Assembly (NCBI RefSeq): GCF_022965805.1
Contig: NC_133117.1
Location: 12,548,183-12,612,182, forward strand
Length of the DNA stretch: 64,000 nt
Source of the DNA: Primulina eburnea
Taxonomy: Eukaryota; Streptophyta; Magnoliopsida; Lamiales; Gesneriaceae
Direction of reading: 5' to 3'
Shown here: positions 20,563 to 34,046 of the stretch, one piece after another
Position numbering within the stretch: position 1 is the first letter of the stretch
Layout of the letters: every line of letters begins with the position of its first letter
Made by a program: the position numbers and the translations under genes
The notes under the pieces: model-generated
What the model saw: the letters and a program-made list of their open reading frames with translations, nothing else
Database searches by the model: none
Told to the model about the DNA's origin: nothing

Positions 20563-23500
20563 TGTAAAGGCCCGTATTTCGTACTCGTATTTTTGCGGGA
20601 TTATAAAAATTTTTCTAAATAAATAATCATCTCGCCTCATTTATAAAATTAACATGTAAATAATTTTAACTTCAAAATAACTGCGGAAGCAAATATTGTT
20701 TTCAACCAACAATTTAAAAACAATCCACCATAAACAACAATTTAAAAATACTCCAACGTATTAAACTGAGTTTGGATAATAAAAGGTGCATAAACTAAAT
20801 CATGAGGTCCTCGGGTTTACTACTACCGTCTCAAGATCGCTCACTGGTCCACGCCCTCCGTCTCGACCTCACCCGTACCTACAACAATCAAGTCTAGTAA
20901 TTCTAAAGACTCAACATGTATATATCGTGAATAACAAGTAAATATATCATAAAATCGCATGCATCATAAAAATAAAGTATCGTAGAGCGTTTGGTGAAAA
21001 TCGTATCATGAATAATTATAACTACGTGCATATCTGAAAATTCATACGTAAAAGCTTTGCTCAATAGAGCTCTGTCATAACATATCATAATTTTTCTGGT
21101 AGAGATAATGTTTCTAAGCAAGTGGCCCATAACATAGCGTAAGCGCCTGATCAGACTAAACCACAGTATACTGGGCGGTAGAGATCAATCACAGCCCTTG
21201 GACTTGATGTCCATACCCATACATAATCATAAACCGGTCGTAAGTCACCGGGCGGAGAGGTCCTCGGTTGCGCCTACCGACATCCAAACCCATAAGCATA
21301 AGGTGGCCACAAGACATATAGCATATATCTAAAAAATAAACATTTTATATTTTTATGCACGTAATATCATTATAACCTTATTTTTACCGGATGAGTTGAA
21401 TCGTTCTCGGGCTTGCTGCGACTTAATTCTAATATGTGACACATGCAATAATCTTAACTTGACAAAAACTTAACAATAGAACCAAAAACGAGACGATTCG
21501 GACCAACAACTTGATTTTTAACCATGGCTTCGTACCAACCCGAACCAACATTAAACCGACATTTAACCATGATTAAAAATACCCAAACATACTGAAAAAT
21601 ATGTATAATGACTGTAAAACACGAAAATAGGTGAAAGGAATTCAAAAACATAAAACACTCTTTCGAGAGTCATTTTGGCACCTTTCACCGTAAATTCTCG
21701 TACGACCTCTAAACTCGACCAAATCACAAACAGCCAAAAACATGACTTTTCTAACTCATTGAGGTATTGTCCAGTCCAAGGCCATGGGCTAAAAGCCAAA
21801 CAAGAACTCAAACCACCTCCAAAAACGAAGATGAAAGTTGCTGTCAAAAAATCCAGCAGTGGCACTTGTGTGTTTGTGGTGTAACTATGAAATTTATTGA
21901 CCAATGGCTTGAACCACCACCCAAGGACTCTTACCAACATTCTAAGGAATGGCTTGGACCATGGATAAGGGCTAAAAGTCAACCACAAACCAAGCCATTA
22001 CCTAAGACAATCGAAGGTATCAACCGAGTGCACCAAACCTGTGCAGTGAAATGTATTGAGTTGTTTTACTGTCGTGGGTCGTTCCAGTGGCCATTTCATC
22101 GACCATGGCTCGATCTAGACATGATGTAGTGTTGTATGAACCATGGATACAGGCTAGGAGCCAACCATAATCCACACAACATCCAAAAACCGAAAGGGCA
22201 TATACACAGAATTTGAAGAAAACGAAATGCATTTGTGATGTTGTTGTGAAATTCTGACGGATCCGTGTACCAAGCTTGGAAAGGACACCTTGTTTGCGTC
22301 CTAGAAATATTAAGGGATGATTCTAACCATGGCTACAGTCCCTAAGACAGCCAAGATTCGAACTCCCACTTTAAACACCCAATGACATAAACTTTGACAC
22401 AAAACTATAACTCATGGAAATGTTGCTGTAAATTCTTTGTTATGCTTGTATGGACTTCAACCATTGACCCAAAAACATCCTAACACATTCTAATTTATTC
22501 CTAAATGCAGCCTTGTGTGCCTGGAAACCGAGACAACCTCCTGAAGCTCCAAACAATTCAAAACCGTGAGTCACAAAGAGTAAGCCGAAAAATCTGTGCA
22601 GAAACTTTTGTGTTGTTGCTGTCAAAATTTCGTTTTTACCTCATGAATCCTGAACATATAATGCTTAAAAATATTTATAGAACTTGATTGAAGAGAAAAG
22701 AAACAACAAATACATGCCTGGAATTTGTTTTGAAGAAAAACAAATCAAAACGATAATACGACACGACGGAGTCAGAGTTGGAACTTCTTTTCTTTCCTAC
22801 TTTTCTACTGTTGTTCCTTCGATTTCAGCTGATGTTTTTCTGATATTTTTCAAAGGTGATGGTGTATAGGAAATATAGATAGTGAAGGTGAAGGTTTAAG
22901 GGGTGATAAATGGGTATTGAAGTGCATTTAGATGGAGGTTACAAGTCAATAAGTTAAATGGATTTGAATTGTTTTTCCTTACTCCTTTGCTGCCGATTCT
23001 TTGTTCTTATTCTCGCTGTTACTCATGTTTATTTGTTAGCATAAAGGGGTTGAGGAGCTTCAAGGAGAATTATGGTGCATGTATTACCCATTATTATGGA
23101 GTTTAAAAATGATTACACTATGAAACCCATTTAATGGTGATTTGAATGGCTTCTCATTCCTTGTTGTCGTTGCCTTTCATTGAAATTCTTGCTGCATATT
23201 CTAATTAATTTACTAGGTAATTAGTTGAGGAAAATGAGGTGTAATATTCTTTTTTTTTAAATTACTACTTATTAGTGAATTAGAATGGGAAATGAATATC
23301 CCATGAAGTGCAATTAGGAATGTTTGAATGGAGAGTTATCAAATCTTTGAAATATTTTAAATGTTGGACCCAAAATTATTATTACTAATTTGCATGGTAT
23401 TTTATTGTTTAAATCTTGTATTCTAAATGCTTGAGGTTTAATACATCTATTATATAATTTAGTGGATTTACACCTTAATTTAAAATAAACTCTTGTATGA

Positions 23501-23949
23501 TTGCATGGTTAACAATTTAAGTATTTAAATGTTATATTTAATTTCTTGAATATTTTATACTTAGATTAATTCACCCACATATGTTTACATATATTAATTT
23601 AAGCTTTAATTAAATATTAACCTAAAGAACTTATTTAATAACTTAGCTCTAATTAATTTAATAAATCCTAAAACACTATTTTGTTTAAATTAAATTATTC
23701 CTTGACTTAAATTAAATTTAAAAATATCTTTTTTATTATTAATTTTATCTTTAATCTCCAAACTCCGGTCCGGCCTCGCGTATTTATCCTAAAAGATAAA
23801 ACTAAACATCTACTTTTAAAATAAATAATCATGACTTAAAATTATTAAAATAAACCAAACACTTCATATATTTATAAAAATTCATTTTTAATTTAAATAG
23901 TAGCAATTATGCATGGCTTATACGTAACCTGATTTTTTTGGGTTCTACA
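20563..23949 (-). repeat. LARD 3' LTR
   Basis: 3,387 bp, TGTAAAGGCCC...GGTTCTACA. Highly similar to 26613-30031 apart from scattered substitutions and a 32-bp duplication present only in the other copy. A TATA-like box reads on the minus strand at 22672-22679. Small ORFs are shadows. Confidence 0.93.
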
Positions 23950-26598
23950 ACTCTCTCTCCCTTAAAAGAAATTTCGTCCCCGAAATTCGCTTATCCTTGA
24001 TAAACAAAAAGTTTAGACTATTAATTCTAGAATTCTAATAATCCACGCTTCCGATGCGCTACTCTGATAAGATAAATATTAAGCTTTCCTTATGTTTCCT
24101 AAATAAATTTGTCTACCAAAATCCTCGTTTGTGAATCGCAACTTAAAACAACTTATGGTAACGTAGTTCTATTCAACTATAGCCCCGAATTTTGACTTTC
24201 CCGCAATTCCTCATACTAGAGGTGGATGTCCAAATTTAACGCGCCTTACTTTCCTTATAATATATCCAAGATGTTCATTGACCTATTATATTCCAATATT
24301 GAAATCTTAATAGTATCCCTTCTTAACTTTATTGAATTCAAGATATGTTAAAGCTTCATGTCCAAGTATTGGCATACATGCAGTTTGACTTAGGAGGTCT
24401 TAGTAAAACACTTAAAAATTTAAATCTTATCTCAACCCCATAATAATATTAGACTAAGATACTTGAATCGAATCTTTATCTTACCACTCCAAACTTACAT
24501 AACCTAACTATTTAGAAGTGCATCCCAATATAACGTTGTTGAAAATCTTAAGTTCGAGTGGTCTTAATCCTAAAAAACCCTAAATATACGATACCGATCT
24601 TCCACCAAATAATAAAATTATTCTAGCACAAATTACATGCTTAAACTATTTCCTTTTCAATTAGAATAAGGTTGAGACATAAGACCCTGGGACTTTCCTT
24701 ATTGAAGTGAACGTCGCACCCTTACGTATCCTTAATGCTTAATTAATACTATCGTATAAACCTTAATAAGTTAGCCCATGGTAGCATTAGACTAACTCTA
24801 ATAAATCAATTTCACTTATAACCCATAGAATTCTAGAATCCTCATATCAAGCTTTTAGATTCCTTACTTGATAAAAAAAATTTAATATTCATCACTTGAT
24901 AACTTATATTGAACACAACTAATTCCTTTTTGTTTTTATTTCACTCAAAATTTCCGTATGAACAATTATCCCATAAATTTGAAATTCAAACTTACCTAAT
25001 CCAAATAGCTTTGAATAAAATAATTCCAATACGCATATTCGTTTAGTCCCAAGTTTGTTAATGATTTCCAAAATTTCTCAAGACAAAGTGTCTACCTCAC
25101 CTCTTACGTGCGTCTACGAATTATACTAACCATCATCGTACCCAACTTTCCTAAAAATTTTAAATTCTCACAAGGTATAATCTTAAATGTTAAGATCATG
25201 ACTAAAACTTGTGACACATCAAAATTATGTTCCCAAAATTTTACTAACTCAATGTTTATCCTTATAACTTAACTAACCGATCAAATTTACCTTAAATCGG
25301 CATCACTTTAAATCATTAATTTGCCACAACATGATTTCACTAACGCTTAAATTTTCATGCCTAAGATTGATTCATCCTACAATGTCCTTGATTACCATTC
25401 ATTATAACATTATAATCCAAATATCTAAATATTCAATATTTACTTCGAGCCTAAATAACCGAAAATTCCTATCATTTAAACCGTTCAATTCTCACTTACT
25501 ACTAGATAAGTTCTCAAATTTCCTGAGATTTTAAAATTAATTCTTACTTTCCTCGAATATCATCCAATTTTTTTCCCTAAATCTCGAAAATTCCACAATT
25601 ACCCATGAGTCCTCATTATTTTAAATTTCATTTTATAGATTTCCCGTATCATAAGGTTCAATAGTCTTAAGTTTATTATACCCAAAATTAATTCCCATAA
25701 CACGTCTTACATTTCTATAAATACTTAAAATCCCAAGTGTTCCTCAAAAGTTCTCATTTAATCCTTAAAATTTTAAAAATTGCATCCTGACCCTTACAGT
25801 TCTCCCAATTTACATTTCGGCCCTACAACTCTTCAAAATTTGCATCATTGTCCCCATAAAATTTTCCATCTTTACCTCATTAAACTTTTAGATTCTCGAA
25901 CTCGAACTTTAATCCCCAAAATTTGGTAAATTCGAAAATAGTCCCATAGAATTTTTATTTTTTTTCACTTAGGTCCTCAAATTATTAGTTATTACAATTA
26001 GGTCCCTAAAATTCTCAATTCATGCAATTCCATCCTTAAATCTAACTAGGTAGAGCATGTATCCTAAATTAATTCTCATAATTAATCTTAAATTTCCGTA
26101 GATATTTAAAATCCTCAAATTGTACATTTATAATCCTAAAGATTGTCGTAGTCTTCGAATCGCTATTACTTATATGAAATCCACAAAAATTTACTCGACT
26201 AGCAACCAAGAACCATTAATAATTTCTTAGAAATTCTACAAGCCTCAAAAGCATTCATAATTTTCAAGATTAACTTATAACCCATAAGGAGGACATCAAC
26301 ACTACTGACCTAAAAATTAATATAGTCAAATCATTTTCAACCTCTCCTAAAGCCCAATATTCGAATTCTTAGACATGTCCAATTCCAAACGTACCCAACA
26401 TGCATAATTCCATAATTTTTTTAATTTAAATAAACACTTAAAAATTAAAATCTGAACGTAAAAACATTTCATGAAAACATGTTGTTAAAATAATTCATTC
26501 TTTAAATAAAATGCGTAAATGTAAAACTTACAGACCGAAGACGTGACTTCATGAGCTTCTCGAGAGCAGTAGTAGTACAACACTTTACAAGATCATAG
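23950..26598 (-). other. LARD internal region, noncoding
   Basis: A minus-strand purine tract (AAGGGAGAGAGT) lies at 23950-23961, next to the 3' LTR. The rest is AT-rich with no ORF above about 70 codons on either strand and no retroviral motif. It may hold packaging or dimerisation signals, but nothing visible shows this. Confidence 0.85.
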
Positions 26599-26610
26599 GC
26601 TCTGATACCA
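26599..26610 (-). other. LARD primer-binding site (tRNA-Met)
   Basis: The minus strand reads TGGTATCAGAGC two bases inside the 5' LTR end at 26613. This sets the element's orientation. Confidence 0.93.
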
Positions 26611-26612
26611 AC

Positions 26613-29600
26613 TGTAAAGGCCCTTATTTCGTACTCGTACTTTTGCGGGATTATAAAAATTTTTCTAAATAAATAATCATCTCGCCTCATTTATAAAATT
26701 AACATGTAAATAATTTTAACTTCAAAATAACTGCGGAAGCAAATATTGTTTTCAACCAACAATTTAAAAACAATCCAACGTAAACAACAATTTAAAAATA
26801 CTCCAACGTATTAAACTGAGTTTGGATAATAAAAGGTGCATAAACTAAATCATGAGGTCCTCGGGTTTACTACTGCCGTCCCAAGATCGCTCACTGGTCC
26901 ACGCCCTCCGTCTCGACCTCACCCGTACCTACAACAATCAAGTCTAGTAAGTCTAAAGACTCAACATGTATATATCATGAATAACAAGTAAATATATCAT
27001 AAAATCGCATACATTATAAAAATAAAGTATCGTAGAGCGTTTGGTGAAAATCGTATCATGAATAATTATAACTACGTGCATATCTGAAAATTCATACGTA
27101 AAAGCTTTGCTCAATAGAGCTCTGTCATAACATATCATAATTTTTCTGGTAGAGATAATGTTTCTAAGCAAGTGGTCCATAACATAGCGTAAGCGCCTGA
27201 TCAGACTAAACCACAGTATACTGGGCGGTAGAGATCAATCACAGCCCTTGGACTGGATGTCCGTACCCATACATAATCATAAACCGGTCGTAAGTCACCG
27301 GGCGGAGAGGTCCTCGGTTGCGCCTACCGACATCCAAACCCATAAGCATAAGGTGGCCACAAGACATAGCATATATCTCAAAAATAAACATTTTATATTT
27401 TTATGCACGTAATATCATTATAACCTTATTTTTACCGGATGAGTTGAATCGTTCTCAGGCTTGCTGCGACTTAATTCTAATATGTGACACATGCAATAAT
27501 CTTAACTTGACAAAAACTTAACAATAGAACCAAAAACGAGACGATTCGAACCAACAACTTGATTTTTAACCATGGCTTCGTACCAACCCGAACCAACATT
27601 AAACCGACGTTTAACCATGATTAAAAATACCCAAACATACTGAAAAATATGCATAATAACTGTAAAACACGAAAATAGGTGAAAGGAATTCAAAAACATA
27701 AAACACTCTTTCGAGAGTCATTTTGGCACCTTTCACCGTAAATTCTCGTACGACCTCTAAACTAGACCAAATCATGAACGGCCAAAAACATGACTTTCCT
27801 AACTCATTGAGGTACTGTCCAGTCCAGTCCATGGGCTAAAAGACAAACAAGAACTCAAACCACCTCCAAAAACGAAGATGAAAGTTGCTGTCAAAAAATC
27901 CAGTAGTGGCACTTATGTGTTTGTGGTGTAACTCTGAAATTTATTGACCAATGGCTTGAACCACCACCCAAGGACTCTTACCAACATTCTAAGGCATGGC
28001 TTGGACCATGGCTAAGGGCTAAAAGTCAACCACAAACAAGGCCATTACCTAAGACAATCGAAGGTATCAACCGAGTGCAACAAACATGTGCAGTGAAATG
28101 TATTGAGTTGTTTTACTGTCATGGGTCATTCCAGTGGCCATTTCATCGACCATGGCTCGATCTAGACATGATGGAGTGTTGTATGAACCATGGCTACAGG
28201 CTAGGAGCCAACCATAATCCACACAACATCCAAAAACCGAAAGGGCATATACATAGAATTTGAAGAAACCGAAATGCATTTGTGTTGTTGTTGTGAAATT
28301 CTGACGGATCCGTGTACCATGCTTGGAAAGGACACCTTGGTCACGTCCTAGACATGTTAAGGGATGATTCTAACCATGGATACAGTCCCTAAGACAGCCA
28401 AAATTCGAACTCCCACTTTAAACACCCAATGACAGAAACTTTGACACAAAACTGTAACTCATGGAAATGTTGCTGTAAATTCTTTGTTATGCTTGTATGG
28501 ACATGAACCATTGACCCAAAAACATCCTAACACATTCTAATTTATTCCTAAATGCAGACTTGTGTTCCTGGAAACCGAGACAACCTCCTGAAGCACCAAA
28601 CAATTCAAAACCGTGAGTCACAAAGAGTAAGCCGAAAAATCTGTGCAGAAAATTTTGTGTTGTTGCTGTCAAAATTTCGTTTTTACCTCATGAATCCTGA
28701 ACATATAATGCTTAAAAATATTTATAGGACTTGATTGAAGAGCAAAGAAACAACAAATACATGTCTGGAATTTGTTTTGAAGAAAAACAAATCAAAACGA
28801 TAATACGACGCGACAGAGTCGGAGTTGGAACTTCTTTTCTTTCCTACTTTTCTACTGTTGTTCCTACGATTTCAGCTGCTGTTTTTCTGATATTTTTCAA
28901 AGGTGATGGTGTATAGGAAATATAGACTAGTGAAGGTGAAGGTTTAAGGGGTGATAATGGGTATTGAAGTGCATTTAAATGGAGGTTACAAGTCAATAAT
29001 GTTAAATGGATTTGAATTGTTTTTCCTTACTCCTTTGCTGCCGATTCTTTGTTCTTATTCTCGCTGTTACTCATGTTTATTTGTTAGCATAAAGGGGTTG
29101 AGGAGCTCCAAGGAGAATTATGGTGCATGTATTACCCATTATTATGGAGTTTAAAAATGATTACACTATGAAACCCATTTAATGGTGATTTGAATGGCTT
29201 CTCATTCCTTGTTGCCGTTGCCTTTCATTGAAATACTTGCTGCATATTCTAATTAATTTACTAGGTAATTAGTTGAGGAAAATGAGGTGTAATATTGTTA
29301 GTTGAGGAAAATGAGGTGTAATATTGTTTTTTTTTTTAAATTACTACTTATTAGTGAATTAGAATGGGAAATGAATACCCCATGAAGTGAAATTAGGAAT
29401 GTTTGAATGGAGAGTTATCAAATCTTTGAAATATTTTAAATGTTGGACCCAAAATTATTATTACTAATTTGCATGGTATTTTATTGTTTAAATCTTGTAT
29501 TCTAAATGCTTGAGGTTTAATACATCTATTATATAATTTACTGGATTTACACCTTAATTTAAAATAAACTCTTGTATGGCTTTGCATGGTTAACAATTTA

Positions 29601-30031
29601 AGTATTTAAATGTTATATTTAATTTCTTGAATATTTTATACTTAGATTAATTCACCCACATATGTTTACATATATTAATTTAAGCTTTAATTAAATATTA
29701 GCCTAAAGAACTTATTTAATAACTTAGCTATAATTAATTTAATAAATCCTAAAACACTCTTTTCTTTAAATTAAATTATTTGTTGACTTAAATTAAATTT
29801 AAGAATATCTTTCTTATTATTAATTTTATCTTTAATCTCCAAACTCCGGTCCGGCCTCGCGTATTTATCTTGAAAAGATAAAACTAAACATCTACTTTTA
29901 AAATAAATAATCATGACTTAAAATTATTAAAATAAACCAAACACTTCATATATTTATAAAAATTCATTTTTAATTTAAATAGTAGCAATTATGCATGGCT
30001 TATACGTAACCTGATTTTTTTGGGTTCTACA
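26613..30031 (-). repeat. LARD 5' LTR
   Basis: 3,419 bp with the same termini as 20563-23949. It contains a 32-bp tandem duplication around 29266-29330 (AGTTGAGGAAAATGAGGTGT units) that accounts for the length difference. A TATA-like box is on the minus strand at 28719-28726. Confidence 0.93.
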
Positions 30032-30036
30032 ATTTG
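30032..30036. repeat. LARD target-site duplication ATTTG (right)
   Basis: Exact copy of 20558-20562. Confidence 0.9.
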
Positions 30037-30468
30037 CCTTTTGAAAGAATTTGTTCTATGAGATGGAAAAAACTTTTTCAAAAGTAGTTGTTGCAATTCA
30101 TCCCAAGTTCGAATGGATCCCAATCTAAGATTTTGTAGCAAATTTTTAGCTTTATCTTTTAAAGAAAAAGGAAAAAGCTTAAATCGAATGGTGTTCATGC
30201 TACAATTTAGATCATTGTATGTGTTGCACACTTCGTCAAACTCTCGTAATGCATGTATGGATTTTCAGAATCTAAGCCATTAAAGTTGGATAAAAGTTAA
30301 TTAATTCCAAGGTTAAAAATTGAAATGAGATGCATCAGAGGGAAAAACTAGACATCAAGGTGCATTAGTGTATGTAGGATTCATGTGATCTCTAAGTGTT
30401 CTTCGTCTATTATGATCATGTTGAGATTGAATTTCATCTTCATTTTCTTGGATGGGTTCTTCCGCCAT
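30037..30468 (-). pseudogene. gag: Athila A gag, N-terminal part
   Basis: The minus-strand start MAEEPIQENEDEIQSQHD at 30468 is followed by RRTLRDHMNPTYTNAP. After several stops comes VCNTYNDLNCSMNTIRFKLF and the conserved Athila segment SIRTWDELQQLLLKKFFPSH. The LARD interrupts the gene right after SFKRQI. The remainder lies at 20557-19500. Confidence 0.82.
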
Positions 30469-30634
30469 GTTTTGCGAAAATAAAGAGTTATTTCGAATGA
30501 GTCGACCACTAAGTGCACGTGACCAAATGCTCATGCAATTGCAAAAGAAGAAAAACACACAAAAGAAATAAAAATTCAAAGAAAGAAAAATAAACTCTAA
30601 GCAAAATTAAATAGACTTCAAATTAAATTATACT

Positions 30635-30653
30635 TCCCCTGCCACGACGCCCA
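30635..30653 (-). other. Athila A primer-binding site (tRNA-Asp type, mutated)
   Basis: The minus strand reads TGGGCGTCGTGGCAGGGGA, close to the tRNA-Asp-type site of Athila elements (TGGCGCC...GCCGGGGA). It lies a few bases from the LTR end at 30659. Confidence 0.75.
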
Positions 30654-30658
30654 AAACT

Positions 30659-31650
30659 TGATGCGACTTTGATTGTTGTACTCCCAAGAGCAGGTTGTCC
30701 ACAAGTAGTATAATAAGGTGAGTCCGAATATCGTATCCATAGGGAAGCTAATATAATTACAAGTTCACTACAATGTCATTTTGTTTTGTTTTTTTTTGTC
30801 TTTCAATTTTTTTAATCTTTAATTGGTAATTTTTAATTGTTCAAATTTTAATTTAAGTAGTTGAGATTAGATGATCAATTCTTGGTATTTTAATAAAGTT
30901 AACATTAATAAATATCATTGAAATCCACTTAATAAAATGGTTACAATATATTAAATTATATTATTTATATTATATTATTATATATTATCTTATAAGTATA
31001 TAATATATACCCAAACTTATAAATGTTGTTAAGTATTTATTATGCTATATATATTTGTAAACATTAAATCAAGGTTCCCACTTTAAATGATTGGTAATAC
31101 CAAACAAAAATTAAATGGTACCACAAATGTAATATTATGATATATTCATATATAATAAATCAAGGCACCCACTTTAAATGGTTGGTAATATCAAACTAAC
31201 ATTTAAATGGTTCCAAGAATTGAGTTTAACATATCTCAACAATAAATAAAAACTCCCACTTATAAATAGGGTATAATAATACTTAAAGAAATAAATATAA
31301 CATAAAAAATAAATAATGATTAAATAATATAAAACAAAGATCATTACCTTTTAATAACCTTATTATCATAGCAAGAGCTTCACCTTTTCATCTCAACTTT
31401 GAGAAGTTAGTTACTCATTATTCAAACTATAAAACTTTGAATATGAAATTAACATGCTAATTATATTTAAAATGAAGAAATAAAGGAAAAACAATGAGAG
31501 AAATATTTTGAAATCAAAGGTTTATTCATAGAATGAGGGATATCTCAAAACATTACAATGCACCCCTATTTATAGCCAAATTTGGGGAGACAACCACAAA
31601 TAAAATATAATTATTATACACACATTAGTGTTCCAAGAAATTATGCCATC
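30659..31650 (-). repeat. Athila LTR between elements A and B
   Basis: Begins TGATGCGACTTTGATTGTTG (U5 end on plus coordinates). The minus-strand TATA box is at 31567-31574, and similarity to 1-430 runs to about 31645. The U3 end is uncertain. The LTR adjoins the primer site of A, and on the other side lie the LOG-like region and the pol of Athila B, so it may be the 3' LTR of B as well as the 5' LTR of A. Confidence 0.72.
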
Positions 31651-33360
31651 ATACACATCACTTTTCAAAATCTTCTCATCTGAATTTTCTTTTCCACATA
31701 AAACAAAACATGTAGATAATTGAATTGTTTGAATTGTGGTATTTTGTTATTACCATTTAACCAAGTAATTTGAGATATATGGTTAAAATGCTAGAGTATG
31801 GTAAAACTGTCACTCATTTAGTAACTTTATTTATTGCTTAATTTGATCCCAATTGTGAGAGGATTTTTATCTCATACTGACCCCCAATATTGTAGATATT
31901 AACGTCAACTTTCTACATGTCGAAGAATCATATTAATATCATTTGCAACGGTAAGATTATTCTTGTTTTATCGAACATGTAAAATTACTAAAAACTTATA
32001 ATTACACAGTAACTTATATTTTATACAATATATTATAACACATATAATATTTAAACATTTAATAAAAAAACTATGAATTTATATTATAAAACATTTAATT
32101 AATATACAAATTTTTATGTTTACCACAACTTTCAACCAGCTTATTACTAGTCCCTAGCAATTTAACCGTCAACAACATTACAAAACATATTGAATAATTT
32201 AAATAAAAATGTAATTAGATCTATCAAATGTTTAAATTAAAGTTGAAAACTATCAAAGTTATATCAAGACATCATAATTATAATTTATGAAATAATCCGA
32301 GCTGATCAATTCAAAGCTTATTTTCAATTAATTAAATGTACATGACCTTTAAAAATTCCTGATAAGAGTCTCAACTCCATATCCTCACAGGTTAATCAAT
32401 TTTTCAATTAATGTGAACGATTTCTCTCATGGAGTTGGAATACAGATAATGCTCGGGAAAATGGTTTACATAATGCAGACAGACAAACGAGCTGCAAATT
32501 AATCAAAGGATAGGAAATCTATTGATTCAAAATATAATTATTCTTATTATATTTTTTTTCATAACATCATAGAATCAGACTAAGTATATGCTCTGTGACA
32601 ACATATTTATTTAATTTGTATAATATATTTCTCTCTTTATATTTTTTTCTTTCTTTTTTTATTTTTTTATCAGAGATAATTGAGTCGTACCATATAACTT
32701 TAACACTACATTGATCTTAAACATTTTTTTTCTCTTTTTGTTTTTTTAGTAAATAACTATTCTTTTTCTTCAAAAAAAAAAAAAGAACTCAAGATCTAAA
32801 CAATAGATAGACTCACTTATGATCAATAAAGGTTCAAAAGCTGTTTTCTCAATCCTCTCCACTCACTCACAAAGTATATGTGAGTCTAAAATTTTAGGCA
32901 CTCTTATCAGGTATATCTTGGGCCACATATTTTAATAACTTATATATCACAATGGTTAGTCACTCAAAAAGATTTCATAAATCATATTTTTATAGTGATC
33001 AAAATATTAAAATTCACTTTTTTTTCAAATAAAAATTTAAACATCTTTAGATAGATTAATACATCGTCTAATTTAAATTTTTCAAACATGTAATGTGTGA
33101 TATTTTTGCAAAAATTACTAAGATACAAACAATAAACATGGTTTTATTTTAAAATATTTTTATTATATATAAAAGTTTTTTTTAAGTTTTTTATTTATTT
33201 TTTATTTTTATAAGTTTGTTCTCCCCCTAATCAGAATATGACATTGTCTTTAATGTCAAAATAACTATTAATAAAGAGTACATAATGAAAGACATGTCAC
33301 ATGGAATTTTATTGAAGATAACAAACTGAAACAAACAGAAACCAATCCACGACATTTGAA
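31651..33360. other. AT-rich spacer without genes
   Basis: No credible ORF on either strand. There are homopolymer tracts near 32640-32780. A minus-strand purine tract, GATTAGGGGGAGA, at 33220-33232 follows the LOG-like pseudogene and could be a polypurine tract, which would imply a U3 of about 1.6 kb for the neighbouring LTR. I see nothing else to call. Confidence 0.5.
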
Positions 33361-34007
33361 TCAATGATCCAACTTTCTTTTCTTACTACTTGGTTGCGAC
33401 CAATTAATCTTTGTTATCATCGGATCAGGCTTATGAACAAAAGCTTCCAAATCATCAATTACTTGGTCAGCATTCGAAGCTGAGATGAGCATCTGTCGTG
33501 AATTTTTTGAAACGAAATTCTGTTCCACACCTTTATAAAGAAATGTCAATAAAATGTCATAATAATTATTAACATTCAACAAGCTCACATGTTTATTATG
33601 GATATTATGTTGTGCCCAAGAAACAGTGTGAAAATTTCTTCTAATGAACCAAAACCACTTGGTAACGCGATAAAAACATCTGAATTTTCAATAATTATGA
33701 TGATTTTTTCATACATAGAAGAAACTTTTAATTCATCCCCAATTGTAACAACTGTAATATTTCCTTCAGCTAAAGTTGTAGGAATAATACCCAAAATCTG
33801 ACTACCTCGAAGATGAGCAGATGTTGAAACATATCTCATTAACCCAATAATACCTCCCCCATATACCAAGTGAATTTTTCTCTCAGCCAATATCTTTCCA
33901 ATATTATTTATTGCTTCTACAAACACTTCATTTTTTCTAGGAATCGACCCACAAAATATACAAATATTCTTCAATAGTTTGTGCAGAGGATCCAACCATG
34001 TTTTTAC
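33361..34007 (-). pseudogene. LOG-family cytokinin riboside 5'-monophosphate phosphoribohydrolase-like pseudogene
   Basis: LOG enzymes release active cytokinin bases from the riboside monophosphates. The minus-strand reading covers the whole Rossmann-like domain: KNICIFCGSIPRK at the N-terminus, HLVYGGGIIGLM (phosphate-binding loop), GIIPTTLAEGNIT, then ALPSGFGSLEEIF where active LOGs have P-G-G-x-G-T-x-E-E. A one-base deletion just after this motif (about 33640) shifts the frame. The remaining 75 codons (VNNYYDILLTFL...SKKRKLDH) continue at 33588-33361. No in-frame ATG precedes FCGS; the ATG at 33999-33997 is in another frame. The conserved Arg before the motif is Lys. Plant LOG genes have several introns and this copy has none, so it is a retrocopy or a captured gene. 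The family call is strong; the subclade is uncertain. Confidence 0.8.
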
Positions 34008-34046
34008 TTTCTTTTAGGTCTGAGAAAATAGAAAGAAAGATGAGAG

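Larger units (their letters stand above)
20563..30031 (-). mobile_element. LARD (large non-autonomous LTR retrotransposon, Tekay-related)
   Basis: A 9,469-bp element with 3.4-kb LTRs, a tRNA-Met primer site, a purine tract and a 2.66-kb internal region without coding capacity. That is the definition of a LARD, mobilised in trans by an autonomous relative. Orientation is minus, from the primer site at 26610-26599. The internal end next to the 3' LTR reads, on the minus strand, TTTCGGGGACGAAAT then a purine tract. This closely parallels TTTCGGGACGAAATC before the 3' LTR of the chromovirus at 45620, so a Tekay-type partner is likely. Target duplication ATTTG is perfect. Confidence 0.93.
17072..31650 (-). 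mobile_element. Athila-type Gypsy element A (deleted, split by a LARD)
   Basis: Read on the minus strand: LTR (31650-30659), tRNA-Asp-type primer site (30653-30635), gag split by the LARD, aspartic protease, the start of RT, then directly the other LTR (17855-17072). The LTRs share TGATGCGACTTTGATTGTTG at their U5 ends but are only about 88% alike by eye, so the element is old. RNase H, integrase and the 3' part are missing through a deletion joining RT to the LTR near 17855. The right LTR end is approximate. Confidence 0.8.

Noticed and set aside
31651..33219. Possible host promoter or exon in the AT-rich spacer
   Set aside because: No ORF, splice-consistent exon or conserved motif is visible. 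The homopolymer runs explain the apparent structure.
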